56,138 nucleotides of DNA from Leucobacter sp. 7(1) (GTDB lineage: Bacteria > Actinomycetota > Actinomycetes > Actinomycetales > Microbacteriaceae): assembly GCF_900163635.1 (NCBI RefSeq), contig NZ_FUID01000069.1, positions 1-56,138 on the forward strand. Direction: 5' to 3'. The notes below the pieces were generated by a model. It was given only the letters and a program-made list of their open reading frames with translations. It did no database searches and was not told the origin of the DNA. The translations under genes and the position numbers were made by a program. Positions 41,921 through 50,231 of this stretch are shown here, piece by piece; position 1 is the stretch's first letter, and each line of letters opens with the position of its first letter.

Positions 41921-42571
41921 TCAGGACGCCGGCGCCGACAGCACAATCTCGCCGTTCCGGGGCGCCGTTCCCCGAAAGCTGAGCGACACCGCCCTGGCCT
42001 TGCTCACATCGGGCCGGTCGATCGCCTGCACGTGCACGTGCGGCTCCGTGCTGTTGCCGGAGTTGCCGCACTGGCCCAGCACGTCGCCGATCCGCACTTC
42101 CTGCCCGATCCGGACCCGCACGCTCCCCTGTTTCAGGTGGCACAGCGCGACGATCACTCCCCTGGCCTCGATGAATACGTGATTCCCTGCGAGAGTGGCC
42201 CATCCCGCAGCCGCTCGGCGGCGCTGGGTGAGGGCGTACCGGATCGACGGGAATCCGCGATAAGCGGGATGGTCGGATTCGCTGCCGTGGGCCGCGACAA
42301 CGGTTCCCTGGATCGGTGCCAGGATGTCCCGACCGAAGCCGGGAAATCGGTCTAGGGGCTCTGGCTTCACGAGGGAGGCACACGTCAGCGGTGCGGTGCG
42401 CCCGCTCTCAGCTACGGGCACGAAGTCGATGGCGAATGCCGTTGCGAAGAGAGCCGTTCCGTGGCTCGGGACTCGATTCGCCGGACTGTTCTGCACGCGC
42501 CAACGTCCCTTGAACGGATACGCGAGATCCACGGAAGCCGGCACGCCGTTGTCCCTTCTTCCCCCGTGCAT
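41921..42571 (-). CDS. M23 family metallopeptidase-like protein
   Basis: 216 residues from an ATG at 42571; a GTG at 42637 adds 22 residues of low-complexity sequence. The M23/LytM pattern is present: HGTALFATAFAIDFVPV near residue 38 (His and Asp ligands), ILAPIQGTVVA near 83, and GNSGNSTEPHVHVQ near 172 with the active HxH. There is no signal peptide, so the cell location is unclear. It is at the right edge of the island. Confidence 0.78.
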   Translation of the reverse strand: MHGGRRDNGVPASVDLAYPFKGRWRVQNSPANRVPSHGTALFATAFAIDFVPVAESGRTAPLTCASLVKPEPLDRFPGFGRDILAPIQGTVVAAHGSESDHPAYRGFPSIRYALTQRRRAAAGWATLAGNHVFIEARGVIVALCHLKQGSVRVRIGQEVRIGDVLGQCGNSGNSTEPHVHVQAIDRPDVSKARAVSLSFRGTAPRNGEIVLSAPAS

Positions 42572-42654
42572 CACTCGGTGTCCAAGGAACCCACCAGCAG
42601 GTGTACCAGGCGACCCGAGCAAACCGGGCCGGGCCACCCGGCAGACACCGCGGT

Positions 42655-43137
42655 CTAGGCGACGAGCTCCTTCACGAGCGCGGAGGCCGCGCGAGAGTCG
42701 AAGTTCTCGAAGCGGGTCTTCAGTTCAGCCATGACAACGCCAATGGCGCGGCCGCCCTGGCCGGCGAGGCCCTGCTCGGCGATGATCTGCTCGACGGCGG
42801 CGCGGATGTCTGCCTCGGAGGTCTCGGCCGGGAGGAACGCGCGCAGCGCATCGGCTTCGAGGCGCTCGTCGCGGGCACGCTCGGGCTCATTCGCTTCGTC
42901 GTAAATCGCGGCGCTCTGCTCGCGCTTCGCGACCTCCTTCTTCACGATGGCGAGCTGTTCGGCATCGTCAAGCTCGCGGCGTTCCTTGCCCGCGGTTTCG
43001 GCCTCACCCAGGGCACCGAGTGCGCCGCGGATCGCGAGCAGGCGGCGGTCGGCGACCTCACGTGCCTCGCCCGTGGCGGCCGCACGCTCCTTCATGGCGG
43101 TCGGCTGTGCGGTCTCGAGCTCGGTCTTGATACCCAT
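42655..43137 (-). CDS. GatB/YqeY domain protein
   Basis: 160 residues matching stand-alone YqeY: LETAQPTAMKERAA at the start, KKEVAKREQSAAIYDEANEPERARDE in the middle and GRAIGVVMAELKTRFENFDSR near the C-terminus. The domain resembles the tRNA-binding tail of GatB, but the free protein's role is unknown. It is well conserved in actinobacteria and marks return to core genome. Confidence 0.92.
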   Translation of the reverse strand: MGIKTELETAQPTAMKERAAATGEAREVADRRLLAIRGALGALGEAETAGKERRELDDAEQLAIVKKEVAKREQSAAIYDEANEPERARDERLEADALRAFLPAETSEADIRAAVEQIIAEQGLAGQGGRAIGVVMAELKTRFENFDSRAASALVKELVA

Positions 43138-43271
43138 CGGGTGCCCTTCGTCGTTGGTCGTGCGCGCCCAGGCGAACCAGGACCACGCGTCAGGTGCGAT
43201 GCACCGTACAGGAAATGCTACGGCACAGTGCTCTGGAACCGAGGAAACCTGCGGTCAGAGCTGGTGCCGGA

Positions 43272-44546
43272 TCACTCTGCCGCAAGCTCGATGCCGGCGC
43301 GCGCCGCGCCCCGGAGCAGCGCCATACGATCGGCGGCGTCCGCGAGCTGATCCCGCGCCGGATCGCTCAGCACGCCCCACGGGGTGAAAATCACGTCGAG
43401 CCGGCTCCCCCGCAGCCTGGCGCGCCAGCTCGCCACCGCGACACCGTCGCGCAGCGCGACCCCGGGCGCGCCCACGGCCCGCCACACCTCGGCCTGGCGC
43501 TCCCGCGGCACGATCAGTTCGCGATCCGGCTGGCGCAGATACGGGTCGCTCGGCGGCAGCAGGCGGACCCCTTTGGCAAGAACAGACACGGCATCCGCAA
43601 GCGCCGGCGCATCAGTCGCCAGCAGCCACCGTTCCCCCGACTCGGTAACCACGGGCACAAGCTCATCCGCGCAGAGGCCCCACCAAGCCTCGGCGTCGCG
43701 AGACCCGACGCCCACCCAGTCCGCGAAATCTGCTCGGGTCGCGGGGCCGAAGCAGTGCAGGTAGCGGCGCAGCAGATCGGCTCGCGCGAGCGCCGGATCG
43801 GCTTCCGGGGGTTCGGCCCCGAGGAACTCACTCAGCAGCACAAACTGTGCCCGGGCTTCGGTGCGCGGCGCGATACACACGAGTCCCCGCAGCGCCAGCA
43901 GCCGTACCGCGAAGTGGACCACGGCCTCGCCCTGTGATTGCCCCGGCGCGTGCGGGCCCTCCTCGCGCCAGTAGGCACGCTGCGCGGCGCTGAGGCGCGG
44001 TTCAACCCGCGGCGCGAGTTCCGTGCCCAATTCGTGGATGTCGAGCTGTCGCCCGGCGAGCACCGCGGGCAGCTCGGCGGCCAGGTCGTCGGTCATCGCG
44101 GTGAGCGTGATGCCGAGCGCATCGAGCGCCGGCACCACGCCGGGCAGGAATCGCCGCGCGGCCTCCTCCGTGGGCGGCAGCACCCCGCTGGTGAACAGCG
44201 CAGCGTCGGCAGTCGGAAAAACATAGGGCGCGCCGCGCAGGCTCCACGTCTGCAGCAGCGAACGATCCTCCGCGATAGCTCCCTCGAAGTGCGCGGCGCT
44301 CAGGGCACCCACGCGAGCGTCGAGGGCGAGAATCGCCGAGCCCGGCGGGCTGTTCTGCACGCCGCAGCGGCCCGCGGCGTCGAGCATCGCGGCCGTAGGA
44401 TCCGCCGCAGCTTCGCTGGGCTCATTCAGCGCGTGCCGATCCGGCCGGTGCCGCTCAAGCCGGTGCCGATCCAGCCGGTGCTGATCCAGCCCGTGCCCGC
44501 GCAGCCGGAAGCCCCGGATCTGCTCGGCACTCGCTTCAACGCGCAT
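43272..44546 (-). CDS. Winged-helix DNA-binding (HTH_42, YcaQ-like) protein
   Basis: 424 residues of the HTH_42 family related to the DNA glycosylase YcaQ/AlkZ. VQNSPPGSAILALDARVGAL near residue 63 and SLLQTWSLRGAPYVFPTADAALF near 98 are diagnostic; REGGAVAS-like strands near the end complete the fold. The QxQ/QxD catalytic motif of AlkZ is not seen, so glycosylase activity is doubtful. Near residues 14-38 a five-residue repeat (consensus xDRHR) interrupts the normal N-terminal helix. TAGGCT is six bases before the ATG, so the mRNA is probably leaderless. Confidence 0.85.
   Translation of the reverse strand: MRVEASAEQIRGFRLRGHGLDQHRLDRHRLERHRPDRHALNEPSEAAADPTAAMLDAAGRCGVQNSPPGSAILALDARVGALSAAHFEGAIAEDRSLLQTWSLRGAPYVFPTADAALFTSGVLPPTEEAARRFLPGVVPALDALGITLTAMTDDLAAELPAVLAGRQLDIHELGTELAPRVEPRLSAAQRAYWREEGPHAPGQSQGEAVVHFAVRLLALRGLVCIAPRTEARAQFVLLSEFLGAEPPEADPALARADLLRRYLHCFGPATRADFADWVGVGSRDAEAWWGLCADELVPVVTESGERWLLATDAPALADAVSVLAKGVRLLPPSDPYLRQPDRELIVPRERQAEVWRAVGAPGVALRDGVAVASWRARLRGSRLDVIFTPWGVLSDPARDQLADAADRMALLRGAARAGIELAAE
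44433..44507. repeat. 15-bp in-frame tandem repeat inside the HTH_42 gene
   Basis: Five 15-bp units (gtgccgatccagccg and variants) at 44433, 44448, 44463, 44478 and 44493. The period keeps the frame and encodes a repeating five-residue Asp/Arg/His/Leu unit near the N-terminus. Confidence 0.9.
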
Positions 44547-44584
44547 GTGGGCAGCCTATCCGGCCGGGCAACGGCCCGCGCCCG

Positions 44585-44608
44585 CGACCGGGACCGGGAC
44601 CGGGACCA
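44585..44608. repeat. Hexamer repeat between the HTH_42 and soxR genes
   Basis: Four copies of ggaccg-type hexamers in the short space between the HTH_42 start and the soxR stop codon. Confidence 0.8.
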
Positions 44609-44611
44609 GGC

Positions 44612-45088
44612 TCACACGCGAATGCGACGCGCGCCGGATCCGCTATCGCCGAGCTCGTCGTCGGGGTTCAGCAGCCGGCACGCCTTCATGGACAGGCAGC
44701 CGCAGCCGATGCAGCCGGTGAGTTCGCGTTCAAGCTCCTCGATGCCCTGACGCCGCAGCTCAAGCGTGCGCTTCCACCTGCGGGATGCCCGCTGCCAGTC
44801 CTCATGACTGGGCGGGGTTTCGAGCGGCACGCCCGCGAAGCTCTCTTGCACATCGGAGAGCGGGATCCCGAGCCTTTTCGCGACCGAGACGAGGGCGACC
44901 CGGCGAAGCATGTATCGGGGGTATCGGCGCTGATTGCCGGCGGTGCGCTGGGAGGCGATGAGCCCCAACTCTTCGTAGTAATGGAGTGCGGAGACCGCGA
45001 CGCCGGTGCGGCGGCTCATCTCCCCCACCGTGAGCAGTTCCTCGGGGGCGTGCGTGTTCGACTGAGCCTGCTCGCTGGCGTCTGACAT
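44612..45088 (-). CDS. soxR: Redox-sensitive regulator SoxR
   Basis: 158 residues from an ATG with GGAGGGAA. The MerR-type HTH ([27 protein letters not shown]) is followed by a dimer helix and the iron-sulfur motif [12 protein letters not shown] near residue 123, which has the SoxR Cys spacing for a [2Fe-2S] centre. In actinobacteria SoxR senses redox-active compounds directly. It is divergent from fdxA across a consensus SoxR box. Confidence 0.95.
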   Translation of the reverse strand: MSDASEQAQSNTHAPEELLTVGEMSRRTGVAVSALHYYEELGLIASQRTAGNQRRYPRYMLRRVALVSVAKRLGIPLSDVQESFAGVPLETPPSHEDWQRASRRWKRTLELRRQGIEELERELTGCIGCGCLSMKACRLLNPDDELGDSGSGARRIRV

Positions 45089-45102
45089 GTGATTCCCTCC
45101 AC

Positions 45103-45131
45103 TTGACCTCAAGCGTACTTGAGGTTCTACC
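45103..45131 (+). promoter_or_regulatory. SoxR box and fdxA promoter
   Basis: The 18-bp perfect palindrome CCTCAAGCGTACTTGAGG (45107-45124) matches the SoxR box. TTGACC (45103-45108) and a -10 near 45127-45132 are spaced 18-19 bp, the over-long spacing that MerR-family activators correct. It reads toward the ferredoxin. Confidence 0.93.
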
Positions 45132-45165
45132 GTGGAGTCATGCACGTTTTCCCCACAGAGTCCCG

Positions 45166-45495
45166 ATGACGTACGTTATTGCGCTCCCCTGCGTCGACTT
45201 GAAAGACCGCGCCTGTATCGACGAGTGCCCCGTTGACTGCATCTACGAGGGCGACCGGATGCTCTATATCCACCCCGACGAGTGCGTCGACTGCGGTGCC
45301 TGCGAGCCTGTCTGCCCCGTCGAGGCCATCTATTACGAGGATGATCTGCCGAGCGAGTGGGCCGACTACTACACGGCCAACGTCGCGTTCTTCGACGAGA
45401 TCGGTTCCCCAGGCGGCGCCGCAAAGGTCGGTGCGTACGACTTCGATCACCCGATCGTCGCCGCACTCCCGCCGCAACTCAGCGAGGCCCACTAG
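45166..45495 (+). CDS. fdxA: Seven-iron ferredoxin FdxA
   Basis: 109 residues from the ATG at 45166; upstream codons are in the promoter. [19 protein letters not shown] and [15 protein letters not shown] carry the cysteines for a [3Fe-4S] and a [4Fe-4S] cluster. The acidic C-terminal half is typical of actinobacterial FdxA. As the gene next to a SoxR box, it is a probable SoxR target and could help recycle or support oxidised iron-sulfur proteins. The SOD gene follows 122 bases later. Confidence 0.95.
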   Translation: MTYVIALPCVDLKDRACIDECPVDCIYEGDRMLYIHPDECVDCGACEPVCPVEAIYYEDDLPSEWADYYTANVAFFDEIGSPGGAAKVGAYDFDHPIVAALPPQLSEAH

Positions 45496-45525
45496 TACCG
45501 GTTCCCGGCTCCGGCCCCCGGCCCC

Positions 45526-45545
45526 ACCTCACCTCACCTCACCTC
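45526..45545. repeat. Pentamer repeat (acctc)4
   Basis: Four acctc units, with an imperfect fifth, in the spacer between fdxA and sodA. Confidence 0.85.
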
Positions 45546-45617
45546 ACCCCACACCACCGCAACGCCACACCATGCGCCCCGCGATCCCGCGCCGCGCTCA
45601 CCGAAAGGAAACCCGTC

Positions 45618-46247
45618 ATGGCTGAATACACGCTCCCCGACCTCCCCTACGACTACTCCGCGCTCGCACCGCACATTTCCGGCCGCATCATGGAGCTGCA
45701 CCACTCGAAGCACCATCAGGCCTACGTGACGGGCGCGAACACCGCCCTGGCACAGCTTGCCGAGGCCCACGAGTCCGGGGACCTCCGCAACGTGAACAAG
45801 CTCGAGAAGGATCTCGCCTTCAACCTGGGCGGCCACATCAACCACAGCGTGTTCTGGGAAAACATGTCGCCGAACGGTGGCGGCGAGCCCGAGGGCGATC
45901 TCGCGGAGGCCCTCGGCGCGAACTTCGGGTCGATTGAGGCGTTCCGCGCCCACTTCGAGGCCACCGCGATGGGCGTGCAGGGCTCCGGCTGGTCGGTGCT
46001 CGCCTGGGACTCCGTGGGTGCCCGTCCGGTCGTGTTCCAGCTCTTCGACCAGCAGGGCAACGCGCCGCTTGGCGTCACGCCCCTGCTGCAGCTCGACGTG
46101 TGGGAGCACGCCTACTACCTCGACTACCAGAATGTGCGCGCCGACTACGTGAAGGCGTTCTGGAACGTCGTGAACTGGAGTGACGTGCAGCGCCGCTTCG
46201 CCGCAGCCCAGGCGCAGACCTCTGGGCTGATCGCCCCCGCGAAGTAA
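45618..46247 (+). CDS. sodA: Superoxide dismutase, Mn/Fe type
   Basis: 209 residues from an ATG with GAAAGGAA. Converts superoxide to oxygen and peroxide in the cytosol. Metal ligands are His in LHHSKHH (residue 28), His in [10 protein letters not shown] (near 78), and Asp/His in [13 protein letters not shown] (near 162-166). [10 protein letters not shown] and the Gly before the second region favour Mn or cambialistic use. It follows fdxA, so a SoxR-driven transcript may reach it. A strong terminator follows. Confidence 0.96.
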   Translation: MAEYTLPDLPYDYSALAPHISGRIMELHHSKHHQAYVTGANTALAQLAEAHESGDLRNVNKLEKDLAFNLGGHINHSVFWENMSPNGGGEPEGDLAEALGANFGSIEAFRAHFEATAMGVQGSGWSVLAWDSVGARPVVFQLFDQQGNAPLGVTPLLQLDVWEHAYYLDYQNVRADYVKAFWNVVNWSDVQRRFAAAQAQTSGLIAPAK

Positions 46248-46253
46248 CATTTG

Positions 46254-46284
46254 GCTGGGGGCCGCGGTCGCCGCGGCCCCCAGC
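46254..46284 (+). terminator. Intrinsic terminator after sodA
   Basis: A 14-bp perfect GC-rich stem (46254-46267/46271-46284) with a 3-base loop begins seven bases after the sodA stop. A second small hairpin (CAGCG/CGCTG) follows. Confidence 0.88.
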
Positions 46285-46318
46285 GCAGTACGCTGGGGGC
46301 GTCACCGAGGAGGCTCCC

Positions 46319-46945
46319 ATGTACGTCAAGATTTGCGGACTCAGCACCGCCGAGTCCGCACGGCACGCGGTGCGCGCGGGCGCGGACGCGATCGGCGTCG
46401 TGATGAGCCCGCGCAGCCCCCGCCACGCGACGCCCGAGCAGGCCCGCGCGGTACTCGCGGCGGCCCGCGCGGAACGCGCCGAGATCGACACCGTGCTCGT
46501 GGTGAATCGCATGGCTGCCGCGGAGGCCGCAGCACTGGCACACGAACTCGGATTCGATGTGCTCCAACTCCACGGCAACTACACCGCCGCAGATATTCAG
46601 GCCGCCCGCGCACTCATCCCACGAGTCTGGCGCGCCACCTCGCTCGCCGACGACGCCGCGCTCACTGCCGGCGAGTACGACGAAGAGCGCCTCCTAGTCG
46701 ACGGCTCCGAGCCAGGCTCGGGCAGCACCTGGGACCTCACCCAACTGGATCCGGCGCGACTCGGAACGAATTGGCTGCTCGCTGGCGGCCTCTCCCCCGA
46801 GAACGTTGCCGACGCAATCACCGCAGTGCGGCCGGGCGGGGTCGACGTATCGAGCGGGGTCGAGTCGGCCCCAGGGGTGAAGGACCTGGAGCGGATCACC
46901 CGCTTCATTGCCGCGGCACGCCAGGCGCAAATCACGATCAAGTAA
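46319..46945 (+). CDS. trpF: Phosphoribosylanthranilate isomerase TrpF
   Basis: 208 residues, TIM barrel, third step of tryptophan synthesis. KICGLS (general-base Cys) is at residues 4-9, VLQLHG near 82, GSGSTWDL near 135, LLAGGLSPENV near 156 and GVDVSSGVESAPGVKD near 176. The ATG has GAGGAGG. It is separate from other trp genes; trpD lies 4 kb away on the other strand. Many actinobacteria use PriA for this step, so a dedicated TrpF is worth noting. Confidence 0.94.
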   Translation: MYVKICGLSTAESARHAVRAGADAIGVVMSPRSPRHATPEQARAVLAAARAERAEIDTVLVVNRMAAAEAAALAHELGFDVLQLHGNYTAADIQAARALIPRVWRATSLADDAALTAGEYDEERLLVDGSEPGSGSTWDLTQLDPARLGTNWLLAGGLSPENVADAITAVRPGGVDVSSGVESAPGVKDLERITRFIAAARQAQITIK

Positions 46946-47100
46946 CGGGGGAAACACCCGCTCCCGCACGCTTTCCAGACCGCGACTTTCGCAAACCGCG
47001 TGAAATTACCGCGCGTTCGCGCACCACCGTCACTAGCGTGGCCTGTGTGGGCGACGCCGATCCCGGTGCCCCAAACGCGTGAGGAACGGAGGCGGAGGCC

Positions 47101-49086
47101 ATGCCCGAACCGCAACAGCCAGGCAAACGCACGCGCAAAATTACGCTGCCAACCCCGCCCCCGCTGCCACACCCCGGCTTGATCCCTGGCATCGGGGTCG
47201 AGCAGACGGGAATGCGCTTTCCGACAAACTGGGTTGTCCTCATTGTTGCGCTCACGCTCACGGTCGGCGTGATCGCCTGGGCGTTCATCGCCCCCGATAT
47301 GCTCGCCGAGGTCGGCGCGGTCTCGCTCGCTTGGGTCACCGAAAACTTTAGTTGGCTCTTCGGAGCGCTCGCCATTGCGGTCGCACTGTTCATGCTTGTC
47401 GTGGGCTACGGCCGTACCGGCGGCATCCGGCTCGGTGCCGACGACGAGGCGCCCGAGTTTTCGACACCCTCCTGGATCTCGATGCTCTTCGCCGCCGGGC
47501 TCGGCATTGGCCTCCTCTTTTATGGCCCGCTTGAGCCGCTCACCTACTTCCTGAATCCGCCTCCCGGTCTTTCCGAAGCCGGCGGCACGGCGGACGCCGC
47601 GCTGCCGGCCCTCGCCCAGACGATCCTGCACTGGGGTCCGATCGCGTGGGCGTTCTACGCGCTCGTCGGCGGGGCCATCGCGTACAGCGCCTACCGCCGC
47701 GGTCGCGCTCCGCTGATCTCCGCACTGTTTGAGCCCGTCTTCCCGGGCGCAAGCCATCGCGCGCTCGGCCGCACAATCGACATCTTCGCGATCATCGTGA
47801 CCCTCTTCGGCACGGCCGTCTCCCTCGGAATCGGCGCGCTCCAGATCGAGAGCGGCTTCCGCATGGTGACCGGACTCGGACCGCTGGGAAATACATTCCT
47901 TGTGGGCGCGATCTCAGTGCTCACGGCGCTGTTTATCGCCTCCGCGGTGTCGGGTGTCAAGCGCGGGATCCGCCGCCTCTCAAACCTCAACATGGTGCTT
48001 ACGGGCAGCCTGGGCCTCTTTGTTCTGGTGCTTGGCCCCACAGTGTTCCTCCTGAACTTCGTCCCCTCGTCACTCGTCGAGTTCTTCCAACAGCTCCCGA
48101 TGATGCTCGCACGCAACCCCAACCAGGGCGCTCCCACCGCCGAATTCCTCGCGTCGTGGACCACCTATTACTGGGCGTGGTGGGTGTCCTGGACGCCGTT
48201 CGTGGGCATGTTCATCGCGAAGATTTCGCGTGGCCGGACGCTGCGCGAGTTTGTCACCACCGTTGTCCTCGTGCCCTCCGCCATCGTGATCGCGTGGTTC
48301 GTGGTCTACGGCGGCACCGCCATCTACATGAGCCTGAACGGCGTGAACCTGCAGACCGGCGACTCCGGCGAGGAAGTCTTGTTCCATATGCTGCAGCGAC
48401 TCCCTCTGGGCATGCTGACCTCAGTGATCGCGATGATCGCGGTCGTCGTATTCTTCGTGACCGCCGCGGACTCTGCCTCCATTGTGATGGCGTCGATGTC
48501 CCAGGCAGGCAGGCCGGAACCCTCCAAATGGGTCACGATCATGTGGGGCCTGTTGCTCAGCCTGATCGCGATCTCGCTACTTCTCGCGGGTGGCCGCGGC
48601 ACGCTTGGCGGGCTGCAATCCCTCATGGTCGTCTCGGCGCTCCCCTTCGCCTTCGTGGTGATCGGGATCATGATCGCCTGGGCCAAGGACCTCAAGACCG
48701 ACCCGTACATCATTCGGCGCAAGTACGCGCAGGCCGCAATTGCGCAGGGCGTGCGGCGCGGGATCGACGAGTACGGTGACGACTTCGTATTTGGCACAAG
48801 CGAGGTGCCGGCGGACGAGGGCGCGGGTGCTGGCTTCGACAGTGCGGACCCGGTGCTCACCGAGTGGTACGTCGACGCCACGACAGGCCCGATCGAGCAG
48901 GTCACCCCGGAAGATGTGCAGCGGACGCTGGAGCCCGGACGCATTCAGCCGAAGGGGCCGGATCGCCCGGATCACACTGCCTCCGGTGACGCCTCGCTCA
49001 CCGTGGGCGAGCGCGTGGAACCGGTGACAGATCCGACGGAAACGGATACCGAGGAGCCCGATACTCCGCCACAGAGTGACCGCTGA
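47101..49086 (+). CDS. BCCT family (betaine/carnitine/choline) transporter
   Basis: 661 residues, twelve helices. SMLFAAGLGIGLLFYGPLEP near residue 128 is the substrate-binding stretch, and YYWAWWVSWTPFVGMFIAKI near 350 followed by SRGRTLREF is the BCCT signature. Imports glycine betaine or related quaternary amines with Na+ or H+. The long charged C-terminal tail (about 560-661) is cytosolic and could serve osmosensing, as in BetP. GGAGG binding site upstream of the ATG. Confidence 0.94.
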   Translation: MPEPQQPGKRTRKITLPTPPPLPHPGLIPGIGVEQTGMRFPTNWVVLIVALTLTVGVIAWAFIAPDMLAEVGAVSLAWVTENFSWLFGALAIAVALFMLVVGYGRTGGIRLGADDEAPEFSTPSWISMLFAAGLGIGLLFYGPLEPLTYFLNPPPGLSEAGGTADAALPALAQTILHWGPIAWAFYALVGGAIAYSAYRRGRAPLISALFEPVFPGASHRALGRTIDIFAIIVTLFGTAVSLGIGALQIESGFRMVTGLGPLGNTFLVGAISVLTALFIASAVSGVKRGIRRLSNLNMVLTGSLGLFVLVLGPTVFLLNFVPSSLVEFFQQLPMMLARNPNQGAPTAEFLASWTTYYWAWWVSWTPFVGMFIAKISRGRTLREFVTTVVLVPSAIVIAWFVVYGGTAIYMSLNGVNLQTGDSGEEVLFHMLQRLPLGMLTSVIAMIAVVVFFVTAADSASIVMASMSQAGRPEPSKWVTIMWGLLLSLIAISLLLAGGRGTLGGLQSLMVVSALPFAFVVIGIMIAWAKDLKTDPYIIRRKYAQAAIAQGVRRGIDEYGDDFVFGTSEVPADEGAGAGFDSADPVLTEWYVDATTGPIEQVTPEDVQRTLEPGRIQPKGPDRPDHTASGDASLTVGERVEPVTDPTETDTEEPDTPPQSDR

Positions 49087-49113
49087 TCAGGCATTGAGGG
49101 AAAAGTTCGCTAT

Positions 49114-49138
49114 TTTCAGGAGCGAACTGTAACCTGTT
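49114..49138. promoter_or_regulatory. Inverted repeat between BCCT and M23 genes
   Basis: AGTTCGCT (49114-49121) and AGCGAACT (49131-49138) flank nine bases. It may end the BCCT transcript or regulate the peptidase gene; the short AT-rich stretch after it could be that gene's promoter. Confidence 0.4.
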
Positions 49139-49190
49139 CGTTATCTTTAGCTCGGCCGTACGACCGATGCTCCGCCAACCGAAAGCTTGC

Positions 49191-50156
49191 ATGACCGACA
49201 CTCCCACGGGCACACAGCGCCCGTTCCCGTCCCGCAAATCGCTTCGCGCGGTGCACTCTGGCACCCCGGACTCGATCTCTGAGTCCCCCGCAGCATCCGA
49301 GACGTCTCCGGCGGAAGCTCCGGCGACGCAAGCGCCGAGCCACCTGGTGTCCGGGTCGGCTGAGTACGTGCGCGTTCCCGTGCGCGAGCACATTCCGGCC
49401 ACCCAGCCCGACCCTGCGCCCGCATCGGCGCAGCCCCGTCCACGGTGGTCGTTTCGGCGCCGAGTTGCCGGAGTTGTCGCCGCGGCCAGCGTTGGCGGGC
49501 TCTTCCTCTCAGCGGCAGTGCCGCTGATGCAGGACACCGACGACACCCAAGTTGCCGCCGCTCAACAGCAGCTGTTCTCCGAGGTCTCCGCCGAGGACGT
49601 ACCCGGCAGCCTCACCGAGATCAGCGCCGTCGACGTCGACAAGCCGATCCCCGGGAGCTATGCATTCCGCGCTCGCTCACTCGTGAACTACCCGTTCACC
49701 GAGACCGTGCTGCTCACCGATCCGTTCGGCTACCGCACGGCACCCGTCGAACAGTTCCACGACGCGCAGGACTTCGGTGCGGCGGCGGGCACGCCGATTC
49801 AGGCAATCGCCGACGGCAAGGTCCTTGAGGCCGGATCCACCACCGACGGTTGCGGGTTTGGACTCAAGCTCGAACACGATATTGACGGAAAGACTGTCAC
49901 GAGTCGCTACTGCCACATGCAGGACGCGTCGCACTCCTACCAGGTCGGCGACACGATCAAGATGGGTGATCCCGCCGGACGCGTCGGCGCGACAGGCATG
50001 GCCTTTGGTGCGCACTTGCACCTCGCGATGCGCGTCGACGACGAGCCCGTCGACCCGATGCCGTTCCTCGCGAAGTACAGCCAGATGGATCGCGACGAAA
50101 AGGCGGTCGCCCCCACGACGACGCCGGCTGCCGTCCCGAAGCCCGCAGCAAACTAA
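49191..50156 (+). CDS. M23 family peptidase, membrane-anchored
   Basis: 321 residues from an ATG at 49191; an upstream ATG adds eight residues. A Ser/Pro-rich cytosolic N-terminus of about 90 residues precedes a single hydrophobic segment (about 95-115, VAGVVAAASVGGLFLSAAVP). The LytM domain follows: QFHDAQDFGA near 192 (His, Asp ligands), CGFGLKLEH, then FGAHLHLAMR near 280 (HxH). It should cut peptidoglycan peptides outside the cell. A 20-bp terminator follows. Confidence 0.9.
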   Translation: MTDTPTGTQRPFPSRKSLRAVHSGTPDSISESPAASETSPAEAPATQAPSHLVSGSAEYVRVPVREHIPATQPDPAPASAQPRPRWSFRRRVAGVVAAASVGGLFLSAAVPLMQDTDDTQVAAAQQQLFSEVSAEDVPGSLTEISAVDVDKPIPGSYAFRARSLVNYPFTETVLLTDPFGYRTAPVEQFHDAQDFGAAAGTPIQAIADGKVLEAGSTTDGCGFGLKLEHDIDGKTVTSRYCHMQDASHSYQVGDTIKMGDPAGRVGATGMAFGAHLHLAMRVDDEPVDPMPFLAKYSQMDRDEKAVAPTTTPAAVPKPAAN

Positions 50157-50174
50157 CCCCGCGGACGCGCCGCA

Positions 50175-50219
50175 ACACAGATCGAGCTCGGGCATTTCCT
50201 GCCCGAGCTCGATCTGTGT
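50175..50219. terminator. Bidirectional intrinsic terminator
   Basis: A 20-bp perfect stem (50175-50194/50200-50219) with a 5-base loop, between the convergent M23 and trpD genes and 12 bases from the trpD stop. It is the longest perfect hairpin in the window. Confidence 0.93.
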
Positions 50220-50231
50220 ATTGCCGAGATG

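Noticed and set aside
43272-44546. Active alkyl-DNA glycosylase AlkZ
   Set aside because: The family's catalytic Gln motif is not seen in this sequence, so only the fold-level name is given.
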